Assembly (NCBI GenBank): GCA_017860335.1
Contig: JAFNAU010000226.1
Location: 1 to 6,204 of the forward strand
Source of the DNA: Bacteroidota bacterium
GTDB lineage: Bacteria; Bacteroidota; Bacteroidia; Bacteroidales; Paludibacteraceae
Reading direction: 5' to 3'
DNA length: 6,204 nucleotides
Positions 1 through 6,204 of the stretch are shown one piece after another (position 1 is the first letter of the stretch; each line of letters opens with the position of its first letter). Made by a program: the position numbers and the translations under genes. The notes beneath the pieces were generated by a model. The model was not told the DNA's origin. It did not search any database and saw only the letters and a program-made list of their open reading frames with translations.

Positions 1-1548
1 GGCATACACGACCTGAGTGCTACACTTATGCAGTCTGCACAGTATTCCCGAACCGAAAGTTCATACATCGAATCATCAAAAATATTATACGACACTTCCA
101 GGTGGTATAATCTGGCTGCAAACCTTAATGGCAAGCCCGATGATTACGGTTCCGGCTTCACCGAAAATTCGATGGTGTCCTATATGGGCAGGGTTAACTA
201 CAATTTACTGGAAAGATACCTGTTGACAGCGTCTCTCCGTTACGACGGCGCTTCAGTGCTTGCCGAAGGTCATAAATACGACTTTTTCCCATCGTTTGCA
301 CTTGCCTGGAAAATGCAGGAAGAAGGATTTATGAAATCAATCAACTGGATTGACGAAATGAAACTACGTTTCGGATACGGTGTGACCGGTAACTCGTCTG
401 TATCTGCTTACACTACCAGTGGTCCGCTGGTTCGTTACAATTATGTATTTGGTACTACTCCAGCCATTGGTATGCTTCCTTACAATATGCCGAACCCCGG
501 TCTTGGATGGGAAAAAACTGCTCAGTCAAATATCGGACTTGATTTTGGTTTCCTGAACAGAAGAATATTTGGTACTATTGAAGCTTATATGTCAAATACC
601 TATGATATTATCATGTCAAGAGATATACCACCTGTTACCGGTTATCCGAATATTAATGATAACATTGGACGAATGAGAAATAAGGGTGTTGAATTAACAC
701 TGACGACTCGTAATATTGTAAAGAAAAATTTCTCATGGACAACAGATTTCAATCTTTCAACCAATAAAGAAGAAATCGTGGAACTGGTTAACGGCGAAGT
801 GGATATGAAAGGTAACGGCTGGTTCATCGGATATCCGTTGCAGGTTTTCCGTACCTATAAAATTGACGGAATGTGGCAGAATACACCCGAAGACCTCGCT
901 GAAATAGCCAAATGGAAAGCTAACAACTATAATTTCCAGCCCGGTCAATATAAGGTTGTTGAGCAGGGAACACCCGACTACAAATTATCAGATGACGACA
1001 AAGTTATCGTTGGTACCAACAGACCAAAATTTGTAATGGGTTTAACCAACACACTCACTTACAGAAACTGGGAAATGAGCTTCTTCCTCTACGCCCGTTT
1101 GGGTCAGAAATATTTCTCTTCGCTCATACCAGCCGGATCAAAGGGCGGAACCTTTGTCGGTTACGGCAGAAAAGCCGACCTGAGCGAATTCTGGTCTGCT
1201 ACCAATACTGGAGCCGAATACCCGCAACTGACTTCGGCAACTACTAACGATGATGTTACCCGTGCTTCTTATATCAACGACGGATCATTTGTAGCTGTAA
1301 GAAATATATCGCTGGCCTATAATTTTTCAGATAATCTGATTAAAAATCTTTATTTGAAAAATCTGCAATTATTCGGACAGGTGCTGAATCCATTCATGTT
1401 TGGAGGTAAAGTGGTTAAAGCCGGAATTAACCCGGACGATGCTACCGGATGGACAGGTGCGAATAGTGTTGGTGATCCTGTTGGTGGAACTAATAACAAT
1501 ACAATAATGATGACAAACTTTGTTATCGGTATCAGAGCAGGTTTATAA
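1..1548 (+). CDS. SusC-like TonB-dependent outer-membrane transporter, C-terminal part (5' truncated by window)
   Basis: The frame is already open at base 1, so the gene starts upstream; the ATG at 28 is internal. About 515 codons are visible, roughly half of a usual SusC protein (about 1000 residues), covering the C-terminal portion of the beta-barrel. The N-terminal plug and TonB box are outside the window. Family-typical stretches include YGVTGNSSVSAY (about bases 376-411), the NPGLGWEKTAQSNIGLDFGF region (about 493-555), NIGRMRNKGVELTL (about 661-702) and GINPDDATGW near the C-terminus. It ends in an aromatic/hydrophobic strand (NFVIGIRAGL) as expected for an outer-membrane barrel. In this family the protein imports glycan oligomers across the outer membrane with energy from TonB-ExbBD, capped by its SusD partner, which is encoded 29 bases downstream. 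The substrate cannot be read from this part; the neighbours suggest RG-I oligosaccharides. Family assignment is firm, substrate is inference. Confidence 0.95.
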   Translation, partial: GIHDLSATLMQSAQYSRTESSYIESSKILYDTSRWYNLAANLNGKPDDYGSGFTENSMVSYMGRVNYNLLERYLLTASLRYDGASVLAEGHKYDFFPSFALAWKMQEEGFMKSINWIDEMKLRFGYGVTGNSSVSAYTTSGPLVRYNYVFGTTPAIGMLPYNMPNPGLGWEKTAQSNIGLDFGFLNRRIFGTIEAYMSNTYDIIMSRDIPPVTGYPNINDNIGRMRNKGVELTLTTRNIVKKNFSWTTDFNLSTNKEEIVELVNGEVDMKGNGWFIGYPLQVFRTYKIDGMWQNTPEDLAEIAKWKANNYNFQPGQYKVVEQGTPDYKLSDDDKVIVGTNRPKFVMGLTNTLTYRNWEMSFFLYARLGQKYFSSLIPAGSKGGTFVGYGRKADLSEFWSATNTGAEYPQLTSATTNDDVTRASYINDGSFVAVRNISLAYNFSDNLIKNLYLKNLQLFGQVLNPFMFGGKVVKAGINPDDATGWTGANSVGDPVGGTNNNTIMMTNFVIGIRAGL

Positions 1549-1577
1549 TTAATTCAAAAAAAATAACAAATAAAGAT

Positions 1578-2555
1578 ATGAAAAAATATAGTTCAATACT
1601 AATGGTTGTGATGCTGATGTTTTTTTCTTGTACCGATGATTTCCTGCAAGAAAAACCGGTTACAACCCTCACACAGGATTACTACAAAACAGTAGAAGGT
1701 CTTGAAAACTTAGCAAAAGGAAGTTATCAGATATTGAGATTTAAGTCGGATTACAATCAGGGCAACTATTTATTCGGAATTGGTTCTGATGTCGAAGTGT
1801 TTACCTGGTCACTTGCCGACCGTATTGCTATGGGTGGTTATAATCCTGACGGATGGGGACCACAATTAACTGGTACGCGTATTGCTCCGATGGTAAATTC
1901 ATTGATTGGTCAGGTAAGCGGAGGCTTTTCTGAAGGTGTATATCCCGAAGTAAACAGATGCAATATCTTTTTTGAAAACTATGCAAATCTGAGTGAAGCT
2001 AACCAAAAAAAGATTATTGCAAGAAAAGGTGAAATGCTCTTCCTGCGTTCATACTCTTACTATTTAATTACCAACGTGCTGGGCGATGCTCCGCTCATGC
2101 TGAAAAGTTTCTCAGGAATGCCCGACAATTTTGCATTTGAGAAAGAAAAAATGGAGGTAATTTATAAACAGATTATCGCGGATATGCGTGAAGCCGTCGA
2201 AATTCTGCCTGAAACTTCAACAGAATTAGGACGTATCACCAAACCAGCAGCTGCTCACCTGCTTGCGAAAATGTATCTCAACCGGGCGCAGGCTGCCGAA
2301 TTTCAAAACAGCTCTGAACCAACTCTGAAAGCTCTTTATAAAGGAACAGTTACTTCTGATCTTGACTCAGCTATTCACTATTCTACCATCGCAATCAATA
2401 TTGTTTCTCAGCAGGTTAATAATGCCTATGGCGGATTATCGCCCGATTATGCTTCACTTTGGCTGAACGACACCAAATATGCACGTGATTACCCCGCGTA
2501 CACTCGATTACGGACGCCCGTATGCCACAGCAGGTCCTTCCGACTGGGGATTTGA
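1578..2555 (+). CDS. SusD-like lipoprotein, N-terminal segment (as read before the first frame change)
   Basis: Read literally, this frame gives 325 residues. The start is an ATG followed by a short basic and hydrophobic signal (MKKYSSILMVVMLMFFSC) with Cys18 as the likely lipidated residue. The lipobox FFSC is not the strict L-A/S-G/A-C form. The following TDD is acidic, in keeping with the surface-export signal described for Bacteroidota lipoproteins. Residues about 151-173 (GEMLFLRSYSYYLI...GDAPL) and 218-237 (GRITKPAAAHLLAKMYLNRA) are the usual SusD helical TPR-like repeats that contact SusC. Authentic sequence runs to about Asp304-Tyr305-Pro306. The last 19 or so residues (from AYTRLRTP) do not resemble SusD and are translated out of frame. 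If the shift is real, the cell would make a lipoprotein lacking more than half of the SusD fold. Confidence 0.8.
   Translation: MKKYSSILMVVMLMFFSCTDDFLQEKPVTTLTQDYYKTVEGLENLAKGSYQILRFKSDYNQGNYLFGIGSDVEVFTWSLADRIAMGGYNPDGWGPQLTGTRIAPMVNSLIGQVSGGFSEGVYPEVNRCNIFFENYANLSEANQKKIIARKGEMLFLRSYSYYLITNVLGDAPLMLKSFSGMPDNFAFEKEKMEVIYKQIIADMREAVEILPETSTELGRITKPAAAHLLAKMYLNRAQAAEFQNSSEPTLKALYKGTVTSDLDSAIHYSTIAINIVSQQVNNAYGGLSPDYASLWLNDTKYARDYPAYTRLRTPVCHSRSFRLGI
2490..2500 (+). other. First apparent frame change in susD (C4 run)
   Basis: Frame moves by +1 here. The run of four C at 2492-2495 is the obvious site: with three C the reading becomes ...ARDYPRTLDYGRPYATAG..., which continues SusD-like sequence. 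The two frames are both open only between about 2467 (after a TGA at 2464-2466 in the second frame) and 2552, so the shift must lie in that interval. The resulting middle segment (about 2494-2760) encodes SDWGFDMFTDRANDSRYYKT and onward, a typical SusD middle region with no start codon or leader of its own that would make it a separate gene. Confidence 0.75.
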
Positions 2556-2756
2556 TATGTTTACCGACCGTGCCAACGACTCCAGGTATTACAAAACATA
2601 TCTGACCGATTATATTGCTACTGATGCTACACTTAAAGGTGGCAAACCATGGGATAAACCGACGGCATACTATTACAATAATTACCTGAAATCAGCTTCG
2701 GATGCTGCTGCTGTTGTTAATACAACCAGTAAAATTAAATATCAGCAACGTTCGAT

Positions 2757-2772
2757 AGTATATCGGAACACC
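2757..2772 (+). other. Second apparent frame change in susD (short TA run)
   Basis: The middle frame ends at TAA 2773-2775, while the third frame opens only after TAG 2756-2758, so the change is confined to about 16 bases. The context GTATATCGG contains a short TA repeat. Loss of one TA unit, or gain of one base, would explain the shift, and restoring it gives ...QRSIVYIGTPKPGAMIDPK... . Unlike the first site there is no long homopolymer. It is the same direction (+1) as the first change, so the two do not compensate each other. Confidence 0.75.
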
Positions 2773-2785
2773 TAAACCCGGAGCA

Positions 2786-3646
2786 ATGATTGACCCGAAA
2801 AACCCGGTTGTGACCAATACGGCAGGACGAAAGCTGATGTACAGAATCAGTGGTGACAAAGGGGAACCATTCGGATTGGATCGTGGACTGGCTGTGTCGC
2901 AGTGGTATATGGGACCCAGAAAATGGGTGGATATTTATCGTGGTAAAGGTACCGATCCGAACGGCTCGGGCTCCATCGACATTCCGTTGTTCCGTCTTCC
3001 TGAAACTTACTTAGTAAGAGCAGAAGCATACGGAAGAAAAGGAAATTATCCGGCTGCAATAAACGATATCAATGTATTGCGTAAAAGAGCCGCGTATCAT
3101 GCAGGTGAAAAACGTCCCGACATTCTTGTCAATCTCGAACCGGCAGTTATAACCGGCCGTCTTTCAATTCCTGCAGATGAAAAAGCGGCACCTTATGCCG
3201 TGAAAGTAGATGCTTACGAAAAGATAAAAGTAGATGGTTCGGAATGGCAGCCTGGAAGTGCAAAATCAAAACTTGAAAACTACCCGGTCGAAGCGACATC
3301 TGTCGAAAAACAGTTTATTCACTTTATTTATAACGAAAGAGCACGTGAGTTTGCATTTGAATTGATTAATGTTGAAGATTTGCACAATGCAGGGATACTG
3401 TACGAGCGAATTCGTGACCGCGATATGTTGGGTGCACCTCAAAGTTCTACCGGAACCGCCGATTTCCCCTTCCCGAAAGATGATATCTCAACCACCCTTG
3501 GTGCGTTAGGTAAGGGAAAAGGAGCCCTGAACAGAATGCATACTTTCAAACCATGGCCACAGGCGTACCTCGACTTATTGACCGATAAGGACAATAAACC
3601 GCTGACCGACGAAGCTAAAAAAGCATATCAGAATTACGGTTACTAG
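2786..3646 (+). CDS. SusD-like lipoprotein, C-terminal segment
   Basis: This is the SusD C-terminal domain, not an independent gene: coding sequence in the same frame continues upstream of the ATG at 2786 back to about 2759 (YIGTPKPGA). Counting from that ATG, residues about 68-102 (FRLPETYLVRAEAYGRKG then NYPAAINDINVLRKRA) are the classic SusD tetratricopeptide-like helix pair. ERAREFAFELINVEDLHNAG (about 184-203) matches the family ER..E...E....DL motif, and the protein ends QNYGY, a common SusD terminus. There is no signal peptide or lipobox, so if translated alone it would stay in the cytoplasm and do nothing useful. An insert-like stretch (about 108-170, with two lysine-rich patches) lengthens this part over a typical SusD. 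Confidence 0.85.
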   Translation: MIDPKNPVVTNTAGRKLMYRISGDKGEPFGLDRGLAVSQWYMGPRKWVDIYRGKGTDPNGSGSIDIPLFRLPETYLVRAEAYGRKGNYPAAINDINVLRKRAAYHAGEKRPDILVNLEPAVITGRLSIPADEKAAPYAVKVDAYEKIKVDGSEWQPGSAKSKLENYPVEATSVEKQFIHFIYNERAREFAFELINVEDLHNAGILYERIRDRDMLGAPQSSTGTADFPFPKDDISTTLGALGKGKGALNRMHTFKPWPQAYLDLLTDKDNKPLTDEAKKAYQNYGY

Positions 3647-3690
3647 TGTTCGCTAAATATGCTGTAAAATCACTCTTAGATTGGTAAAAG

Positions 3691-3730
3691 TTTTGCTCTG
3701 CTGATGAATTCAGCAGAGCAAAATTGTTTT
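3691..3730 (+). terminator. Strong hairpin, probable intrinsic terminator after susD
   Basis: Bases 3691-3704 (TTTTGCTCTGCTGA) are perfectly complementary to 3710-3723 (TCAGCAGAGCAAAA) around a five-base TGAAT loop. A GC-rich core of the stem is followed by TTGTTTT. The stem begins 44 bases after the susD stop. Because the arms end in T4 and A4 it could act on both strands, though no convergent gene is visible. It should end or reduce transcription from susC-susD before the enzyme gene. Confidence 0.8.
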
Positions 3731-3816
3731 ATAACTGTATTGTTTCACTGTAATTTAATGATTGAAAGCACGGATAATTTTTTCTGTTCAGCCTGCTTTA
3801 GTTGCAGGATGCTATT

Positions 3817-3884
3817 AATTGATAAAAATACTATGATAATTGATAAAAGTAATGCTCTGTAATTGTCTGAAATAGATAAAAGTA
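3817..3884 (+). repeat. Three direct copies of an AATTGATAAAA-like element, possible operator
   Basis: AATTGATAAAA occurs exactly at 3817-3827 and 3838-3848. A third copy with one change, AATAGATAAAAGTA (3871-3884), shares GATAAAAGTA with copy two. Copy starts are 21 and 33 bases apart, close to two and three helical turns, so all would face the same side of the DNA. They lie 38 to 105 bases upstream of the enzyme start codon, where a regulator such as an AraC-type hybrid two-component protein common in PULs could bind. The repeat is visible; the binding role is inference, and AT-rich sequence makes chance similarity possible. Confidence 0.4.
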
Positions 3885-3893
3885 GTAATTTTA
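3862..3893 (+). promoter_or_regulatory. Weak candidate Bacteroidota-type promoter for the enzyme gene
   Basis: TAATTTTA at 3886-3893 matches the Bacteroides -7 consensus TAnnTTTG except for its last base, and ATTG at 3862-3865, 20 bases earlier, resembles the -33 TTTG. Transcription would begin near 3899, giving a leader of about 20 bases before the ATG at 3922. In AT-rich DNA such matches are common, so this is tentative. The third repeat copy would fall between the two elements. Confidence 0.25.
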
Positions 3894-3921
3894 TGGACGA
3901 TCTTTTACAGTAACGAATAAC

Positions 3922-6078
3922 ATGAAAAAACAACTAATATTTTATCACGGACTGATATTTTGTGCTTTATTGTCAGTCCTTCCTGCTATCGGACAACAAA
4001 AACGGAGTGCAGTCAAGAACGATTCGAATACACCCCTTCATTTACTTCAGCCCGATTATAAAACTCCATACCGGATACCTGAAAAGAATGTAGTAAAAAC
4101 TGACCTCGACAGGATACTCACCTACCTCGAAGGTGTTACTCCCGCTGTGCTGGAAAACAAATCCACAGGCAAAGAAGTGTTAAGCAACGTAGATTTCAAT
4201 TTCGAAACTCAAATCAAAAGAGGTGATTTCCGGCTGGGTAGTTACGAATGGGGAGTTACCTATGCTGCCATGCTCGCAACTGCCGAAATTACCGGTGACA
4301 AACGATACGAAAACTATGTGAATCAACGTTTCAGTTTCTTAGCTGAAAATTATCCCTATTTCAGGAAATTATATACTGATTACGGTAGTAATATCGACTC
4401 ACAGATCCGTCAGATAGTAAATCCGAAGGCTCTCGACGATGCCGGTGCTGTTTGTGCGGCCATGATTAAAGCAACCCGCCGGAATCCTGACCTGAAACTT
4501 AGACCTCTGATTGATAATTATATGAACTTTATCATGTATCAGGAATACCGGCTTTACGATGGAACTTTTGCCCGCAAGCGACCGCAACTTAATACAATCT
4601 GGCTTGATGATATGTATATGAGCATTCCAGCGCTGGTGCAAATGGGAAAACTGACCGGCGAAAATAAATATTCTGATGAAGCCGTAAAACAGATTAATTC
4701 TTTTTCCGAAAAAATGTTTGTCGCTGAAAAAGGTTTGTTTCGTCACGGATGGGTCGAATCGATGAAAGAGCATCCTTCTTTTTTCTGGGCAAGAGCAAAC
4801 GGATGGGCTTTACTCGCATTGACCGAAGCGTTGGATGCACTTCCTGAAAGCCATCCTCAAAAAGATAAAGTGCTGGAACTTTTTAAATCGCATATCAGCG
4901 GATTGCTTCCACTCCAGTCTGGTGATGGATTCTGGCATCAGTTGCTCGATAGAAATGATTCTTATCCCGAAACTTCTGCAACAGCTATTTATGTGTATTG
5001 TATCGCTCACGCTATCAATAAAGGATGGCTTGATGCTACCGCATACGGATCGGCTGCTCTTTTGGGCTGGAATGCCGTTTCCACAAAAATTAATGCACAG
5101 GGTCAGGTTGAAGGAACCTGTGTGGGTACAGGCATGGCATTTGATCCTGCATTCTACTGTTATCGCCCGGTAAGTCCTTATGCGGCACACGGTTATGGAA
5201 CTGTGATTATGGCAGGTGCAGAAATTATCAACTTGCTGGAAAAACAGCATCCGAAGATGAATGATAATACCATACAGTTTTACAGCAACGATCAAACTAC
5301 TTCAACGCCAATTTTTAGTATTAATGACCAGTCGCGACCGGACGAAATTGTTTCGGGCAGCACGCGGAAGAATAAAGATGCACCGGTTGTTTTTGTCATT
5401 GGCGATTCGACAGCTAAGAACGGTCGCGGGAAAGGTGACGGAGGCCAGTGGGGCTGGGGGAGTTTTTTTCAACAATTTCTGGATACAACCCGCATATCGG
5501 TCGAAAATCATGCACTGGGAGGACGGAGCAGCCGCACTTTCTATACCGAAGGATTGTGGGATAAAGTATTGCCCGGTATAAAAAAAGGTGATATTGTTTT
5601 TATCCAGTTTGGACATAATGACGGCGGACCACTCAATACCGGACGTGCACGTGCATCGCTGAAAGGAACCGGGGAGAATTCCGAAACAGTTATCATGGAA
5701 AGAACCGGTGGACCTGAAGAAGTGTTCACTTTCGGACATTACCTCAGAATTTATATCCGCCAGGCTAAAGCAATTGGTGCTGTACCAGTTGTGCTGTCGC
5801 ATACGCCGGGTAATTCCTGGGAAGGAGGAAAAATGCTCCGAAACAGTGATACATACGGTGGTTGGTCGAAAGAAGTGGCTGAACAGGAAGGTGTTTACTT
5901 TATTGATATGAACGATATTGTAGCCCGCAAATGTGAGTCGCTCGGACAGGAAAAAACCAATGAGCTTTATAAAGACCGTGTTCATACCTCGTATGAAGGA
6001 GCCATGCTTAATTGTAAATCATTAATTGAGGGAATACAAAATGTGCCTGAACTGACACTGAATAAATACATTAAATAA
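3922..6078 (+). CDS. Secreted bifunctional GH105 unsaturated rhamnogalacturonyl hydrolase / SGNH rhamnogalacturonan acetylesterase
   Basis: This 718-residue protein joins two enzymes normally found alone. Residues 1-24 form a signal peptide (KK, hydrophobic core, PAIG before QQK), so it probably acts in the periplasm. Residues about 60-440 are a GH105 (YteR/YesR-like) domain. LDDAG (171-175) and WLDDMYM (227-233) carry the candidate catalytic aspartates, with Asp229 the likely equivalent of YteR Asp143. WARANGWALLAL (289-300), YPETSATA (348-355) and GTGMAFDP are family motifs. It would remove the unsaturated galacturonyl end of lyase-cut RG-I, exposing rhamnose. After a linker (about 443-485), residues about 487-707 form an SGNH esterase: GDS with Ser496, NHALGGRSSR with Gly534, GHND with Asn566, and DRVH with Asp685 and His688. 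This matches rhamnogalacturonan acetylesterases (RhgT/YesT, CE12). All catalytic residues are present, so both halves look active. rhaM follows after 19 bases. The start is the first ATG and gives the signal peptide. Exact substrate is inferred. Confidence 0.92.
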   Translation: MKKQLIFYHGLIFCALLSVLPAIGQQKRSAVKNDSNTPLHLLQPDYKTPYRIPEKNVVKTDLDRILTYLEGVTPAVLENKSTGKEVLSNVDFNFETQIKRGDFRLGSYEWGVTYAAMLATAEITGDKRYENYVNQRFSFLAENYPYFRKLYTDYGSNIDSQIRQIVNPKALDDAGAVCAAMIKATRRNPDLKLRPLIDNYMNFIMYQEYRLYDGTFARKRPQLNTIWLDDMYMSIPALVQMGKLTGENKYSDEAVKQINSFSEKMFVAEKGLFRHGWVESMKEHPSFFWARANGWALLALTEALDALPESHPQKDKVLELFKSHISGLLPLQSGDGFWHQLLDRNDSYPETSATAIYVYCIAHAINKGWLDATAYGSAALLGWNAVSTKINAQGQVEGTCVGTGMAFDPAFYCYRPVSPYAAHGYGTVIMAGAEIINLLEKQHPKMNDNTIQFYSNDQTTSTPIFSINDQSRPDEIVSGSTRKNKDAPVVFVIGDSTAKNGRGKGDGGQWGWGSFFQQFLDTTRISVENHALGGRSSRTFYTEGLWDKVLPGIKKGDIVFIQFGHNDGGPLNTGRARASLKGTGENSETVIMERTGGPEEVFTFGHYLRIYIRQAKAIGAVPVVLSHTPGNSWEGGKMLRNSDTYGGWSKEVAEQEGVYFIDMNDIVARKCESLGQEKTNELYKDRVHTSYEGAMLNCKSLIEGIQNVPELTLNKYIK

Positions 6079-6097
6079 AACCCAAAAAAATAAAACC

Positions 6098-6204
6098 ATG
6101 AAAAGAGAAGCATTTAAAATGTTTTTGAAATCCGGCTTCGAAGCCGAATACGAAAAACGCCACAGTGAAATCTGGCCCGAATTGGAAAAGCTGCTGAAAG
6201 ATGC
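6098..6204 (+). CDS. rhaM: L-rhamnose mutarotase, N-terminal part (3' truncated by window)
   Basis: Thirty-five complete codons are visible, starting MKREAFKMFLKSGFEAEYEK and continuing RHSEIWPELEKLLKD. This closely follows the start of E. coli RhaM (YiiL), including the invariant RH..IWPEL block. Tyr18 and His22 fall at exactly the numbers of the E. coli active-site Tyr18 and His22. The family protein is a small (about 104 residues) cytoplasmic enzyme interconverting alpha and beta L-rhamnose, so the anomer required by rhamnose isomerase is supplied. The ATG at 6098 is chosen because it aligns with the E. coli start; it lies 19 bases after the enzyme stop, with an A-rich leader and no Shine-Dalgarno site, as is common in Bacteroidota. 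The gap implies one operon with the GH105-esterase gene and ties the locus to rhamnose-containing substrates. Confidence 0.9.
   Translation, partial: MKREAFKMFLKSGFEAEYEKRHSEIWPELEKLLKD

Larger units (their letters stand above)
1578..3646 (+). pseudogene. SusD-like glycan-binding lipoprotein gene, interrupted by two apparent frame changes
   Basis: The whole span reads as one SusD/RagB-family lipoprotein split over three frames. The N-terminal segment (1578 to about 2492) is in one frame, a middle segment of about 88 codons (about 2494-2760) is in the next, and the C-terminal segment (about 2759-3646) is in the third. Each segment continues the SusD fold without a gap. Dropping one base at each junction gives 2067 bases, a continuous protein of about 688 residues, on the large side for SusD (often 500-650). 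SusD proteins sit on the outer surface as lids of their SusC transporter and bind the glycan. The gene follows its SusC partner by 29 bases and is surely co-transcribed with it. Either these are base-call or assembly errors in a working gene, or the gene is truly broken. The good conservation of all three parts, including the C-terminus, favours errors or a very recent lesion. Confidence 0.88.
3647..3921. other. Intergenic region between susD and the GH105-esterase gene
   Basis: These 275 bases hold no credible gene. From left to right they contain a short tail after susD, a perfect hairpin (3691-3723), a plain AT-rich stretch, three copies of an AATTGATAAAA-like repeat (3817-3884) and a weak promoter-like element just upstream of the ATG at 3922. 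The layout fits the end of one transcription unit and the control region of the next. Confidence 0.8.

Noticed and set aside
2490..2772. Programmed ribosomal frameshifting in susD
   Set aside because: No classical slippery heptamer or adjacent strong stem was seen, two successive events would be needed, and this is not known for SusD proteins.
2479..2775. Separate small gene starting at the ATG at 2479
   Set aside because: Its sequence is the middle of the SusD fold and the ATG lies inside the upstream susD frame; it is a product of the frame change, not a gene.
3792..3808. Small inverted repeat CCTGC / GCAGG in the intergenic region
   Set aside because: Only five base pairs with a seven-base loop and no T run; too weak to call a terminator or operator.
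3745..3933. Minus-strand 62-codon frame rich in Leu, Ile and Ser that could look like a small membrane peptide
   Set aside because: It lies in AT-rich non-coding DNA, its repetitive LLLSI composition comes from the direct repeats read backwards, and it overlaps the enzyme start codon.
4399..5295. Two antisense open frames (124 and 161 codons) opposite the GH105 domain
   Set aside because: No family motifs or leader; both are explained by the codon pattern of the gene on the + strand.
5302..5985. Long antisense open frame (227 codons) opposite the esterase domain
   Set aside because: It is opposite a strongly supported coding region with intact catalytic motifs, has no recognisable domain, and is rich in Cys, His and Ser as expected from reading a coding strand backwards.

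Overview
This window is part of a Bacteroidota polysaccharide utilisation locus (PUL), most likely one that handles the pectin backbone rhamnogalacturonan I (RG-I). The evidence for Bacteroidota is a SusC-type TonB-dependent transporter followed directly by a SusD-type lipoprotein, AT-rich leaders without clear Shine-Dalgarno sites, and an acidic stretch just after the lipoprotein cysteine. Genus cannot be read from the sequence. All genes found lie on the + strand.

Layout: (1) bases 1-1548 hold the C-terminal part, about 515 codons, of a SusC-like outer-membrane barrel whose 5' part lies outside the window. (2) After a 29-base gap, bases 1578-3646 hold a SusD-like surface lipoprotein gene. 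It reads as one protein of about 688 residues only if two separate frame changes, near 2492-2495 and 2757-2772, are corrected. (3) Bases 3647-3921 are non-coding. They hold a perfect 14-bp hairpin (a strong terminator candidate) and three copies of an AT-rich direct repeat upstream of the next gene. (4) Bases 3922-6078 encode a secreted 718-residue two-domain enzyme: an N-terminal GH105 unsaturated rhamnogalacturonyl hydrolase fused to a C-terminal SGNH/GDSL rhamnogalacturonan acetylesterase. (5) Nineteen bases later, at 6098, the start of an L-rhamnose mutarotase gene (rhaM) runs off the window end.

Working model (inference from family knowledge): the SusC/SusD pair captures and imports RG-I oligosaccharides. 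In the periplasm the fused enzyme removes acetyl groups and the unsaturated galacturonyl cap left by a polysaccharide lyase. L-rhamnose released by further periplasmic or cytoplasmic steps is then converted between anomers by RhaM for catabolism. The hairpin after susD and the repeats before the enzyme gene suggest that transporter and enzyme genes form separately tuned transcription units.

I found no RNA genes, CRISPR arrays or insertion sequences. No wholly new system is evident. The points most worth a second look are the enzyme fusion, the twice-shifted susD and the triplicated repeat.
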